This document shows positions 25,548 to 34,658 of a DNA stretch of 44,043 nt, one piece after another. The notes beneath the pieces were generated by a model. That model had not been told where the DNA came from, did no database searches, and worked only from the letters and a program-made list of their open reading frames with translations. Positions within the stretch are counted from its first letter, which is position 1. The number at the start of each line of letters is the position of its first letter. Origin of the DNA: Marinibacterium sp. (GTDB lineage: Bacteria; Pseudomonadota; Alphaproteobacteria; Rhodobacterales; Rhodobacteraceae); NCBI GenBank assembly GCA_017643305.1, contig JAEPNQ010000025.1, positions 1-44,043 on the forward strand, given 5' to 3'. Position numbers and translations under genes: made by a program.

Positions 25548-25940
25548 ATGCCACTCACTGTGAAAGACATTATGCAAGCGGCCAACGCAGTGGTCGAACG
25601 AATTGACGGGGCCCGGGCGCAGGCGCTGGTGGAGGAAGGCGCGCTGCTGCTGGACATTCGCGATGCACCGGAGTTGGAGAAAACTGGCCGCGCCTCCAAT
25701 TCGCATCACATCCCTCGCGGCATGTTGGAGTTTCGCGCTGATCCAGACACGCCGTTCCATGATCCGGAGCTGCGGCGCGATCGTACGATTGTTCTGCACT
25801 GCGCAAGCGGTGGGCGGGCGGCTTTGGCGGGTAAGCTGCTGAAAGATATGGGCTATGAAGCTGTTTATAACATAGGCGGGTTCAAGGACTGGATCGAAGC
25901 CGGTGGATTGGTGGCGGAACCGGTTGACCCTGGCATGTGA
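25548..25940 (+). CDS. Rhodanese-like domain protein
   Basis: A 130-residue single-domain rhodanese, a family that moves sulfane sulfur via a cysteine persulfide. The entry motif LLLDIRDAPELEKTG (33-47), SHHIPRGMLEF, and the active loop CASGGR (Cys85 to Arg90) are present. There is no signal peptide, so it is cytoplasmic. It is transcribed convergently with the alpha/beta hydrolase and the two stops are adjacent (25940 and 25942). The physiological sulfur donor is unknown. Confidence 0.9.
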   Translation: MPLTVKDIMQAANAVVERIDGARAQALVEEGALLLDIRDAPELEKTGRASNSHHIPRGMLEFRADPDTPFHDPELRRDRTIVLHCASGGRAALAGKLLKDMGYEAVYNIGGFKDWIEAGGLVAEPVDPGM

Positions 25941-25941
25941 C

Positions 25942-26700
25942 CTAGGCTGACAGGAACGCGCGGACGGCTGCTTCGAATTCTTTTGGCTTGTCCGCGTGCA
26001 GCCAGTGGCCGGCACCTTTCAACCGGGCAAAGCGCGCGGATGGGAACAGGGCGCGGATCTTGTCACGGTGTTCGGGCAGGACGTAGTCGGATTCGTCTCC
26101 GGCCAAAAACAAAGCGGAGCCGGTGAACTGCCGGTTGATATCGGGAAACGCCATGATATCGGGCATATCCTGCGCCAGCACGTCGAGGTTCAGCTTCCAT
26201 CGCCGTGTAGCCAGGTCCAGCGATTGGGTGAAAAACCCTTGCAGCGCAAGGTCCACGCCAGCTGTTGCAAGCTGCGCTCTAACCTCCGACCGTTTGGTCA
26301 CAGTAGAAAGGTTCACTGACCGCATGGCGTCAATGAATGGCATTTGGCTGTGGGTGTAGGCCACTGGCGCGATGTCTCCCACGATCAGCCGACGCAGCAG
26401 ATCCGGCCGGGTCAGAGCCAGAACCATGGCGGTTTTGCCGCCCATCGAATGACCCAGAAGATCAGCACGACCTCCAAGGCTTTCAATAACTTCGGCCAAA
26501 TCGGCAGCCATGTCCTGATAGTTGTGGGTTTCGGTCCAGGCGGATTGTCCATGGTTGCGCAAGTCCACCGCAACCACCTGGCGGGCATCGGACAAGCCCT
26601 TGGCGATGGCCCCCCAATTGCGGGCGGACCCAAAAAGCCCATGGGCGATGACCAGCGGCCGGGCCTCAGTAGATACTCCATATATGTTCATGTTCAACAT
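25942..26700 (-). CDS. Alpha/beta hydrolase, YbfF-type esterase
   Basis: A 252-residue serine hydrolase with oxyanion HGLFGSARNW (20-29), DLRNHGQS (46-53), nucleophile Ser85 in GHSMGGKTA, a lid region of helices, the acid loop LAGDESDYV and catalytic His in GAGHWLHADKP. The pattern is that of YbfF-like esterases on short acyl esters or acyl-CoA. The ATG at 26700 is preferred, because a longer frame to 26958 would overlap the divergent gene that starts at 26780 and lacks protein character. Confidence 0.88.
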   Translation of the reverse strand: MLNMNIYGVSTEARPLVIAHGLFGSARNWGAIAKGLSDARQVVAVDLRNHGQSAWTETHNYQDMAADLAEVIESLGGRADLLGHSMGGKTAMVLALTRPDLLRRLIVGDIAPVAYTHSQMPFIDAMRSVNLSTVTKRSEVRAQLATAGVDLALQGFFTQSLDLATRRWKLNLDVLAQDMPDIMAFPDINRQFTGSALFLAGDESDYVLPEHRDKIRALFPSARFARLKGAGHWLHADKPKEFEAAVRAFLSA

Positions 26701-26779
26701 GCGCACGTGATACGAACCCGGAAACCAAGACGCCAGCGTCTTGTTGTCGGGGGGCGACCGACGTAATCTGCCCGACGGG

Positions 26780-27154
26780 ATGACAGACACACATGAAATA
26801 GCGGAAAGCTCCACCGAACTGCTTTTGTTGATGAAGGAAAAGCTGCGTGTGCGCGGTAAGACACTGAGTGTGGCGGTGGACCGGGCCCGGCACCGTATGC
26901 CGCGCCGGATCCGGCGTGCGCTGGACAGGCTGGCAGAGGCAGAAGCGTTGTCAGCCAACCCCAGGCTGCGGCTGATGTTGGATCAGACAGGATTGGACCA
27001 GGCCGAACGGGACGTGCGGGCCTACCTGGCCGAAATTGACCCGGCGGATGAACGCAAGGGGTGGTATCTGGGCATTCTGGGCGGGCTGACAGTCAACCTT
27101 CTGACATTGGGTGTTCTGTTGATCGCGGTGCTTTTGTGGCGCGGTTACCTGTGA
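26780..27154 (+). CDS. Hypothetical membrane-anchored protein
   Basis: A 124-residue protein with a basic, helical N-terminal part (residues 10-95, about a fifth of it Arg or Lys) and one C-terminal membrane helix (LGILGGLTVNLLTLGVLLIAVLLW). The topology is that of a tail-anchored inner-membrane protein with a cytoplasmic head. No domain recognised. It is divergent from the YbfF-like esterase and its stop overlaps the decayed DUF817 gene tail by 62 bases. Function unknown. Confidence 0.7.
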   Translation: MTDTHEIAESSTELLLLMKEKLRVRGKTLSVAVDRARHRMPRRIRRALDRLAEAEALSANPRLRLMLDQTGLDQAERDVRAYLAEIDPADERKGWYLGILGGLTVNLLTLGVLLIAVLLWRGYL

Positions 27155-27888
27155 TCGACTGATGGTACAGCGCATCGCGGTAAATCAGGGTCATGTTTGC
27201 AAAGCCGACATGCAGCAACAGGTACAATGCTCCCATCCATGCAAAGCTGACCAAATCCAGCCCGATTGTCCCTGCATAAATCCACACACCTGTCCCTTTA
27301 CCCGCATTTTCGGCAATCCATAGGCAAATACTGGACAAGAACGCGGCCAGCGGCAGCGGCATCCAGTGGTCAAATTTGCCAATCCGCTACCAGATGCGCG
27401 TGCGCCAGAACAGTAGGACAAAGCCTGCAAGCAAGGCGTGCCGGATGTTGGGCAGGTAATGGTGAGAAAAGAAGTTTATGCAGATCGCCGCCGCCAACGC
27501 CATGGTCCAAGCAAAAGGCGAGTAGGGGGCAAATCGTATGTCGAAAACGCAGATCACCCGCGCCATGTCGGACCCGACTGAAGCATACATGAACCCCGAA
27601 AACAGCGGCACGCCCCACAGTTCGAGAAACGCGGGCTCTGGATAGATCCAGCTGCCTGCGTTGACCTTGAGCAGCTTCAACGCTTTACCGGCCAGGTGGG
27701 CCCGCAGAATGGCCTTGGCTTCCTGCAATGTTTCCAGCCGGAACAGCAAGAATGTGTCCTCGACCGTCACCGCATAAATCAATAGGGCGTCGTAACCGTG
27801 AAGCGCCCATGCATCTGAACAGTTCGACCAGCCAACCGGGCATCGCGCCGCGTACAGCGTCGCCCAAGGCGCGTTCTAGCTTGCGCAT
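27093..27888 (-). pseudogene. DUF817 family membrane protein, decayed
   Basis: A DUF817 (YoaT-like) membrane protein in pieces. The first piece starts near 27888 (RKLERALGDAVRGAMPGWLVELF) and runs into a shifted frame at about 27810-27830, with some 25-30 expected residues gone. The frame that follows (DAWALHGYDALLIYAV, then GSWIYPEPAFLELWGVPLF) carries the typical family core. It hits an in-frame TAG at 27387-27389 after FWRTRIW. The same frame resumes at RIGKFDHWMPLPLAAFL and AENAGKGTGVWIYAG, which is the family C-terminus. Two independent lesions make a functional product unlikely. Confidence 0.75.
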
Positions 27889-27922
27889 TTTGTTCCGACC
27901 GGAATGGGCGTGCATCGTGCGG

Positions 27923-28717
27923 TTAGCGAGCCACCACCGGGCGCGACATGATCAATTCAATGTCCCACCCTTCGAGAAGGGTGTGAAAGGATTGCCGAAC
28001 CTTTTGATCAGTGATTACGGCGTCGATGTCGGTGGGCTGGCAGGCTACGATCGGCGCACTTTCCCCGAACTTGGTGTGGTCCGCCACCACCAGAACCCTC
28101 CGGGACCAGGAGGCAACCGCTCGGGCAAGCCCGGCCTCCTCACTACCTACCAGCAGAAACCCGCCCCGTTCATCGATCCCGTCAACAGACAGAACGGCAG
28201 TGTCGACATTGAAGCGCTGTACGAATTCCAGTGTTTCGGGTCCGAATGCGCCCCCCTCGACGTTGCGCATTTCGCCACCTGCCAGGAACACCCGGTTGCC
28301 ATTGATCCCCACCAGCGCCTGCGCGGCATGCAGGCCATTGGTGATAACGGTCAGATTGCGGTGCTGGCGCAGCGCCTGTGCTACATGCGCAGTAGTCGAT
28401 CCGACATCAAGGAAAAGGCAGGTACCGTCCTGAATCAGTGACGCAGCGGTCTGACCAATGCGTGCCTTTTCACACGATCGGTGCGACAGACGGGACGCAA
28501 CCGGTTGGCCCGCTTCGGGGTTAACCAGGTAAACGCCACCATGGACCCGGCGCACGACGCCAGTCTTGGCAAGAGACTTTATGGTGCGACGGATGGTTTC
28601 TTCACTGACCCGCAACGTTTCAGCCAGATTGGCTGTGCGGGCCGTACCACCGATATTGCGCAATGTTTCCAGTAGTTCGACTTCGCGGTGTGTTGCGTAT
28701 CGCTCCATCTGTGACAT
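27923..28717 (-). CDS. DeoR/GlpR-family transcriptional regulator
   Basis: A 264-residue DeoR-type repressor. The N-terminal helix-turn-helix covers residues 8-60 (LLETLRNIGGTARTANLAETL, then VSEETIRRTIKSLAKTG, then VRRVHGGVYL). The sugar-phosphate sensor domain has LFLDVGSTTAHVAQAL, TVITNGLHAAQAL and FLAGGEMR. Such repressors usually sense a phosphorylated sugar, such as glycerol-3-phosphate for GlpR. The ATG at 28717 follows GGGAG. It diverges from the ABC transporter across about 630 bases, so it is the obvious candidate to control it. Confidence 0.92.
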   Translation of the reverse strand: MSQMERYATHREVELLETLRNIGGTARTANLAETLRVSEETIRRTIKSLAKTGVVRRVHGGVYLVNPEAGQPVASRLSHRSCEKARIGQTAASLIQDGTCLFLDVGSTTAHVAQALRQHRNLTVITNGLHAAQALVGINGNRVFLAGGEMRNVEGGAFGPETLEFVQRFNVDTAVLSVDGIDERGGFLLVGSEEAGLARAVASWSRRVLVVADHTKFGESAPIVACQPTDIDAVITDQKVRQSFHTLLEGWDIELIMSRPVVAR

Positions 28718-29346
28718 TACTTATTCTCCCTGCCAACGCGTAAACAGGTAGCGTAATGTGACCCATTTGTCAGGGAAGTTTTCCGGAATTCGCGTGCTTG
28801 CGCCCGGTACGGCGGCTGAACGAGCGCAGGGATTGCCCGAGGACGGGCAACCTCGTGCAAAAATAAATAAAAACCCAAGAAACTTCACAAAATACTTGAT
28901 TCGAATCGTCCAAGCAGACCTCCTCTGAGTTGGCTGCGATTTTGTGAGACTACCCGCATGGTATCGAATGACCTGAAACAACCTTCAGGACAGGACTGCT
29001 GGATATGTTTTGAAGTTCAGTGGGTTGATCTGCGCGTCCGGCACCATGGTGGTCGGCTGACTTTGTGCCATGAGTGCGGTTTGCCCAAGCAGGGAACACC
29101 GCCTGCCGGGGTGAAAAACCGGGCAAAAACGGGGCGTTTCATAAAACTGTCACCTGATGGCAGCAAAAGACCCGCATCGGGCCTACAGGTCCAACATGAC
29201 CATCTGGGGACTTGGGGGGGCTTCGGCCGGAGCGTGGGTCATAAGAATTGTCCCAAGTCTTTCCCCAGTTTAGGCGGCCGTTCATGGGTGCCGGACTGGA
29301 GCCAAAGGTCGAACTGCAAGTTAAATACTCACCGACAGGAGATATC
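28718..29346. other. Long gap between the DeoR regulator and the ABC operon
   Basis: 629 bases with no convincing gene. A perfect ten-base palindrome GATTCGAATC is at 28898-28907, in an AT-rich stretch that could hold the promoter and operator of one or both neighbours. A frame from 28958 with two C-x-x-C pairs is considered spurious. A good ribosome binding site, CAGGAG, precedes the next gene at 29347. Confidence 0.4.
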
Positions 29347-31386
29347 ATGAAAAGAATGCTACTGAGCGGCGTCGCCGCCATCGTGCTGCCAGGCGCGGCG
29401 TTCGCCAATTGTCCGACTATTAGTGTCGCCGACATGCAGGGCGTCGCACCCGGTGCATACCCACAGCAATATGAGCTGGCAGAGTTCCAGTCTGCTGCGG
29501 GCTGCGAGATGAGCTTCTCTGAAAACCCCGACATTGCTCGCCTGAACGGCATGATCAAAGGCAACCCGGATTTGCCGGCGCTGGCTGATCGACTGCCATC
29601 GGAGCCGCTGGTGATGGTACCTTATGCTGGCGTGGGCAAGTATGGTGGTACGCTGGACGTTCTTTCCAACGCGACCGAAGCCGGCACGTCCGACTTCCTG
29701 TCCGTGCGCCACGTGAACCTTGTGCGCTATTCCGACGACCTGCAGACGATTGTGCCGAACGTGGCGAAGTCCTGGGAATGGAATGATGATTTCACCCAGC
29801 TGACTTTCCATCTGCGCGCGGGTCACAAATGGTCCGACGGGTCCCCGTTCACCAGCGCAGACGTGGCGTTCTGGCATGACAACCTGATGCAGGACAAAAA
29901 CATCTTCGAATCGGCGAAGGACTATGTCCTGGTGGGCGGCGAAGCGATGACAGTTGAAACGCCGGATGACACCACCGTCATTTTCAACCTCCCCGCGCCA
30001 AAGCCGGGCCTGCTGGCCCACTTTGCAACATCCTATGCGCAGGGCTTCCAGCCCAAGCATTTCCTTGGCCAGTTCCACCCGGCCATAAACGCTGACGCCG
30101 ACAGCTATGCGCAGTCGCTGGGCTTTGAAAATGGCTATGACGCGATCAAGGCATATTACGGCAATTCGGACTGGACCGATACGCCGTCGCCGATGCTGTC
30201 CAAGCCAGACCTAGTAGATGGTCTGCCGAAAGCTGCTGTCCCGACGCTGGAAAGCCATTTCTACGTGACCGACACCACTGAGGGCCGTCATCTGGTGGCC
30301 AACCCGTATTTCCACCAGGTTGATACAGCGGGTAATCAGCTGCCCTACATCTCTGAGCAGGACGAAGTTTACATCAACGACAACGAAGTCCGCATCCTAA
30401 AGCTGGTGAATGGCGAAGTTGACTATAAATCGCAGTCGCTGCAGCTGGCTTCGGCTCCGATCCTGCTGGAAAAGCAGGAGTCGGGGGATTACCAGATCCA
30501 CCTGCGTCCGGAGATCACACTTGGCGCCTTTGGCTTCAACGTCACGCATGAGGATGAAGCCAAGCGCGCCGTGTTTGGCGACGTGAAGTTCCGCGAAGCA
30601 ATGTCGATTGCCATCAACCGCGACGAGCTGAACGAAGTGGGTTTCTTCGCGCAGGGTAAGCCGCAGCAATATGTGGGTTTTTCCCCGCTGCCGGAAACCG
30701 TGGACAACAAGTGGCTGGCCTACAAGACCGAATATGATCCGGCCGCCGCCAATGCGCTGCTGGACGGACTGGGCCTGAAGGACACCGATGGGGATGGCGC
30801 GCGTGAATTGCCCAATGGCGATAAGCTGGTGCTGAACCTGAACTTCTCGACCCAGGGTATCGCCGGTCAGACTGTTGAACTGGTAGGCCAGTATTGGGCC
30901 GACGTGGGCATTGCATCTGTGGTCAAAGAAGTGACCCCGGATGAATACCGCTCCGCTCAGTCCGCCAACAAGCTTGACGTGTCCATGTGGCGCAAATCCC
31001 AGCCGCTGGCGATTGTGCTGGGCAACAACGAACTGTGGGTGCCGCCGTATGAAAACTACTTCGGCAACCGGACCGCGATGCTGTGGGCCGAATGGGTCGA
31101 AAGCGACGGGTCCGCAGGCGTTGAGCCGCCGCAGTGGGCTAAGGACATGATCGACGACATCAATGCGCTGCAGTCTGCAGCCCAAGGGTCGGACGAATTC
31201 AACGCCCTGATGAACGACATGGTTGCCGCGATGACCGAGAACCTGCTGTTTATCGGGACCGTTAACGCGCCTGCGCCGATCTATCAATCCAACCGTTTGA
31301 AGAACTTCAGTGCCTTCAAAACGCACTCCTATGAGTACTATCGGACATATCCGTACCGTGCCACGCAGTGGTGGCTGGACGAATAA
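29347..31386 (+). CDS. ABC transporter substrate-binding protein, Opp/Dpp (family 5) type
   Basis: A 679-residue periplasmic binding protein with a signal peptide (cleavage after AAFA, about residue 18). The family-5 signature region reads FTQLTFHLRAGHKWSDGSPF and TSADVAFWHDNL, and the later segment DVKFREAMSIAINRDEL is also typical. It is longer than the usual 530-residue DppA, as in the long subfamily that includes carbohydrate binders as well as peptide binders. With a DeoR/GlpR-type regulator beside it, an oligosaccharide or glycoside is a reasonable guess, but only that. Start ATG 29347 has CAGGAG eight bases upstream. A strong stem-loop follows the stop. Confidence 0.92.
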   Translation: MKRMLLSGVAAIVLPGAAFANCPTISVADMQGVAPGAYPQQYELAEFQSAAGCEMSFSENPDIARLNGMIKGNPDLPALADRLPSEPLVMVPYAGVGKYGGTLDVLSNATEAGTSDFLSVRHVNLVRYSDDLQTIVPNVAKSWEWNDDFTQLTFHLRAGHKWSDGSPFTSADVAFWHDNLMQDKNIFESAKDYVLVGGEAMTVETPDDTTVIFNLPAPKPGLLAHFATSYAQGFQPKHFLGQFHPAINADADSYAQSLGFENGYDAIKAYYGNSDWTDTPSPMLSKPDLVDGLPKAAVPTLESHFYVTDTTEGRHLVANPYFHQVDTAGNQLPYISEQDEVYINDNEVRILKLVNGEVDYKSQSLQLASAPILLEKQESGDYQIHLRPEITLGAFGFNVTHEDEAKRAVFGDVKFREAMSIAINRDELNEVGFFAQGKPQQYVGFSPLPETVDNKWLAYKTEYDPAAANALLDGLGLKDTDGDGARELPNGDKLVLNLNFSTQGIAGQTVELVGQYWADVGIASVVKEVTPDEYRSAQSANKLDVSMWRKSQPLAIVLGNNELWVPPYENYFGNRTAMLWAEWVESDGSAGVEPPQWAKDMIDDINALQSAAQGSDEFNALMNDMVAAMTENLLFIGTVNAPAPIYQSNRLKNFSAFKTHSYEYYRTYPYRATQWWLDE

Positions 31387-31408
31387 TCCGGATTGCAGTC
31401 TAATCTGC

Positions 31409-31436
31409 GTGCCGGGCGGATCATTCCGCCCGGCAC
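31409..31436 (+). terminator. Intercistronic stem-loop after the binding-protein gene
   Basis: A perfect 12-pair stem (GTGCCGGGCGGA with TCCGCCCGGCAC) and a TCAT loop lies between the binding-protein stop and the first permease. Such structures usually protect the abundant binding-protein mRNA and reduce read-through to the permeases. Confidence 0.75.
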
Positions 31437-31490
31437 ATTTGAAGAACGCCAAGTGGGGCAAACCCGCGGCAGGGACGACAGGGGCACTTC

Positions 31491-32495
31491 ATGCTGCAAT
31501 TTGGACGCTTTGTGGTGACACGTGCCATCATGGCGCTGTTCACTCTGGTCCTTGTGTCGCTCATAGTATTCACGCTGATGGAACTGGTGCCGGGCGACTG
31601 CGCTGAACGGTATCTGGCCTTCAAGAACACCCAGGGATCCGGCATCTCCGTCGAGGATATTGAGGTTGAACGCCAGCGGCTTGGTCTGGACCGCCCGTTT
31701 TTTGAACGCTGGGGCAGCTGGATTTTGGGCGCGTTCCAGGGTGATTTCGGTGACAGTTGTATTCTGCGGGTGAACATCGCGCAGTTGCTGGGAGACAAGT
31801 TCTGGCTGTCGCTGGCGATCTGTCTGTCTGCGCTTGCACTGGCCTATCTGATCGCCGTTCCCGTAGGCATTATCGCGGCAGCGTCGAACAATGCCTTCCT
31901 GAACAACTCACTGAGATTAGTCAGCTATCTGGGGCTGGCCATGCCAAATTTCCTGCTGGCCCTGATGATCATGCTGTTTTCCACCATATGGTTCGGTGAA
32001 ACGTTGACGGGACTGTTTTCCAGCGAATATCGGGACGCGCCCTGGACATGGGCCAAGTTCTTGGACTTGCTGAGCCACGCTTGGTTGCCCATCTTCATCC
32101 TCGGCTGGTCCGCCACCGCCTTTGCCCTGCAAACGGTGCGTGCGTTGATGTCGGATGAGATCGGCAAACTTTATGTCACTGCCGCCGCCGCGCGGGGGGT
32201 GCATGGCCGTAAACTGCTGTGGAACTATCCGGCCCGCCATGCGCTGGGCCCGATCGTGAATTCGCTGGGCTTTGATCTGAACCGCATCTTCAACGAATTA
32301 CCTATTGTCGCGCTAATCCTGACCCTGACAGACGCTGGCGCTCTGCTGATCGAGGCGCTGGCCCGGTCCAATGACCAACAGCTGGCCGGAGCGATCATCT
32401 TTCTCCTGACGGCCTCTATCGTTGCGCTGAATTTTGCGACTGACATTTTGCTTGCCGTCCTCGACCCGCGCGTCCGCAAGAGCATTATCCGGTGA
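31491..32495 (+). CDS. ABC transporter permease, DppB type
   Basis: A 334-residue inner-membrane permease with about six membrane helices. The N-terminal TM (MALFTLVLVSLIVFTLMELVPG) is followed by a periplasmic loop, and the cytoplasmic EAA-like loop is AAARGVHGRKLLWNYPARHALGP near residues 228-250. It pairs with the second permease. The ribosome binding site is AGGGGCACTTC before the ATG at 31491. The next permease starts 4 bases after its stop, so the two are one transcription unit. Confidence 0.93.
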   Translation: MLQFGRFVVTRAIMALFTLVLVSLIVFTLMELVPGDCAERYLAFKNTQGSGISVEDIEVERQRLGLDRPFFERWGSWILGAFQGDFGDSCILRVNIAQLLGDKFWLSLAICLSALALAYLIAVPVGIIAAASNNAFLNNSLRLVSYLGLAMPNFLLALMIMLFSTIWFGETLTGLFSSEYRDAPWTWAKFLDLLSHAWLPIFILGWSATAFALQTVRALMSDEIGKLYVTAAAARGVHGRKLLWNYPARHALGPIVNSLGFDLNRIFNELPIVALILTLTDAGALLIEALARSNDQQLAGAIIFLLTASIVALNFATDILLAVLDPRVRKSIIR

Positions 32496-32499
32496 CCCC

Positions 32500-33639
32500 A
32501 TGAGCATGAACTATAAACGAGACCAACGGGCCACCGCACTCGACCAGAAGGCGAAGGAGGCGTATTTCACCGCCTCGCAAGGGCAACTGATCTGGGCTCG
32601 TTTCAAGAAACAACGCGCGGCGATGATCGCGGCGGTCCTGCTGGCAGCAATGGTGATCTCCGGGCTCTTCGCGCCGTTCCTGTCGCCCTATGACCCGACA
32701 ATCGCGGGTCGTGACAAGGATTACACCAACGGCGCACCGCAGATCCCGCAGTTCTGCGACAAGAACGGCTGTTCGATGCGGCCCTTCATTCACGCTGTAG
32801 AACGAGAACGATCACTGGCCACAAATTTCCGCTGGGTGACCAAGATCAACGAAGACAAACGCCTGTATATGCAGTTCTTCATGAAGGGCGACAAATACAA
32901 GCTGTTGGGGTTCATTCCAGGAAGCGTTCACCTGTTCGGGGTGGATGAAGGCAAGATCCACCTCTTTGGAACGGACGAAGACGGGCAGGATATCTTTTCA
33001 CGAACGCTGCATGCCGTTTGGACTTCGCTCAAGGTTGGGTCCATTGGGGTGTTCATCGCCTTTGTTCTGGCGCTGATTATTGGGGGCATTGCTGGGTATT
33101 ACGGCGGCTGGGTCGATAGTGTGATCCAGATGATAACGGATGCTGTCCGAACCGTGCCCGCCATCCCGCTGTTCATGGCTATTGCCGCGTTCATGCCGCC
33201 TGAACTGACGGCGGAGGCGCGATTTTTTTACATATCCCTGCTACTGGGCTTTATCAACTGGCCAACACTGGCGCGGCGGGTGCGGACCCACCTGTTGAGC
33301 GAACGCAATCAGGAATACGTGCTGGCCGCCCAACTGTGCGGTGCGCCGGCGGGCCACGTGATCCGGCGGCACCTGCTGCCCAGCTTCACCAGCTATATCA
33401 TTGTCGACCTGGTTATTTCCTTTCCCTACATGGTGCTCAGCGAAACGGCGCTAAGCTTTATCGGTCTGGGTCTGAAGGACCCGGTCAGTTCGCTGGGGGT
33501 GATGCTGCAGAAGGCCACAAGCGCCGATGTGCTGTTGAGCTATCAGTGGTATTTCATCCCGGTCATCTTCTTCATCGTTCTGGTGATGTCGTTTGTTTTC
33601 GTCGGTGACGGCCTGCGTGACGCGGCGGACCCCTATTAG
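32500..33639 (+). CDS. ABC transporter permease, DppC/YejE type
   Basis: A 379-residue permease partner. The first membrane helix (AAMIAAVLLAAMVISGLFAPFLSPYD) is followed by a long periplasmic insertion of about 85 residues with two nearby cysteines (CDKNGC), then FGTDEDGQDIFSRTLHAV, a conserved permease start. The EAA loop reads AAQLCGAPAGHVIRRHLLPS. The large insertion resembles the YejE subgroup. The ATG at 32500 (MSMNYKRD) starts just after the preceding stop. Confidence 0.93.
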   Translation: MSMNYKRDQRATALDQKAKEAYFTASQGQLIWARFKKQRAAMIAAVLLAAMVISGLFAPFLSPYDPTIAGRDKDYTNGAPQIPQFCDKNGCSMRPFIHAVERERSLATNFRWVTKINEDKRLYMQFFMKGDKYKLLGFIPGSVHLFGVDEGKIHLFGTDEDGQDIFSRTLHAVWTSLKVGSIGVFIAFVLALIIGGIAGYYGGWVDSVIQMITDAVRTVPAIPLFMAIAAFMPPELTAEARFFYISLLLGFINWPTLARRVRTHLLSERNQEYVLAAQLCGAPAGHVIRRHLLPSFTSYIIVDLVISFPYMVLSETALSFIGLGLKDPVSSLGVMLQKATSADVLLSYQWYFIPVIFFIVLVMSFVFVGDGLRDAADPY

Positions 33640-33650
33640 GACCAATTAAA

Positions 33651-34658
33651 ATGAGCACTCAGATCGATGTCCAGAACCTGACACTGCAATTCCGGACTGA
33701 CGAAGGTCTGGTCACTGCGGTCGACAATGTCAGCTTCTCGCTCGACAAGGGGGAGGTTATGGGGCTGGTTGGCGAAAGCGGATCGGGCAAGTCGGTGACT
33801 GCCAAGTCCCTGATGCACCTGAACGCCAGCAACGCGGTCTACAGCCCCGAATCTAAAATCACGCTCTACACCGATACGGGTCCGGTTGATGTTCTGTCCC
33901 TGCGGCGGCCATCGGAATTGAAGATTGTGCGCGGTGGGGCCGTGTCGATGATTTTTCAGGAACCCATGGCCAGCTTCGCCCCGGCCATGACCATCGGTAA
34001 GCAGATGGTTGAACAGTTGCAGTTGCATTCGGACATGTCCAAGACGCAGGCGCGCAACCTGTCCATCGAAATGCTGGACCGCGTGGGCATTTCGGATGCG
34101 GGTAAGCGGATCGATCAATATGCGTTTGAGCTGTCCGGTGGGATGCGCCAGCGTGCGATGATCGCGATGGCGCTGTCGACCAAGCCCAAGCTGTTGATCG
34201 CGGATGAACCGACCACCGCGCTGGACGTGACCATCCAGGCGCAGGTGATCGACCTGATGAAAGATCTGGTCGATGAGTTTCGCATGGGCATCATTTTCAT
34301 CACCCACGATCTGGGCGTTGTCGCCCAGACCGCCGACCGGGTGAACGTGATGTATCTGGGCCAGCTGATCGAAGAAGGTCCGGTGCGCGATGTGATCCGC
34401 CAGCCCAAGCACCCCTATACGCAAGGGCTGATTGCTGCTCTGCCCAAGCTGGAAGACCTCGACGCGCCTCTGACGCCAGTGCCGGGCGATATTCCCTCTC
34501 CGTTGGAGCGGCCATCGGGATGCGTGTTTCACACCCGGTGCAGCCAGATCGTCGGTGACATGTGTTCAGCGAAGGCCCCAACTGAGCGGGAGCTTGACGA
34601 AGATCACAAGGTGGCCTGCCATTTGTACTCGGATTTGCAGACGGAGGCCGTGCAATGA
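33651..34658 (+). CDS. ABC transporter ATP-binding protein, DppD type
   Basis: A 335-residue ATPase. Walker A GESGSGKS is at 41-48, the signature LSGGM at 161-165, Walker B LLIADEP at 181-187, and the switch His in FITHD. The C-terminal extension carries the oligopeptide-type CVFHTRC stretch. The segment between Walker A and the Q-loop (around 60-95) is longer than usual. Its last four bases (ATGA, 34655-34658) overlap the start of the second ATPase, so translation is coupled. Confidence 0.95.
   Translation: MSTQIDVQNLTLQFRTDEGLVTAVDNVSFSLDKGEVMGLVGESGSGKSVTAKSLMHLNASNAVYSPESKITLYTDTGPVDVLSLRRPSELKIVRGGAVSMIFQEPMASFAPAMTIGKQMVEQLQLHSDMSKTQARNLSIEMLDRVGISDAGKRIDQYAFELSGGMRQRAMIAMALSTKPKLLIADEPTTALDVTIQAQVIDLMKDLVDEFRMGIIFITHDLGVVAQTADRVNVMYLGQLIEEGPVRDVIRQPKHPYTQGLIAALPKLEDLDAPLTPVPGDIPSPLERPSGCVFHTRCSQIVGDMCSAKAPTERELDEDHKVACHLYSDLQTEAVQ

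Noticed and set aside
28958-29350. Open frame with two C-x-x-C pairs between the DeoR gene and the ABC operon
   Set aside because: No ribosome binding site, no protein-like middle or end, and it overlaps the signal-peptide start of the binding protein.
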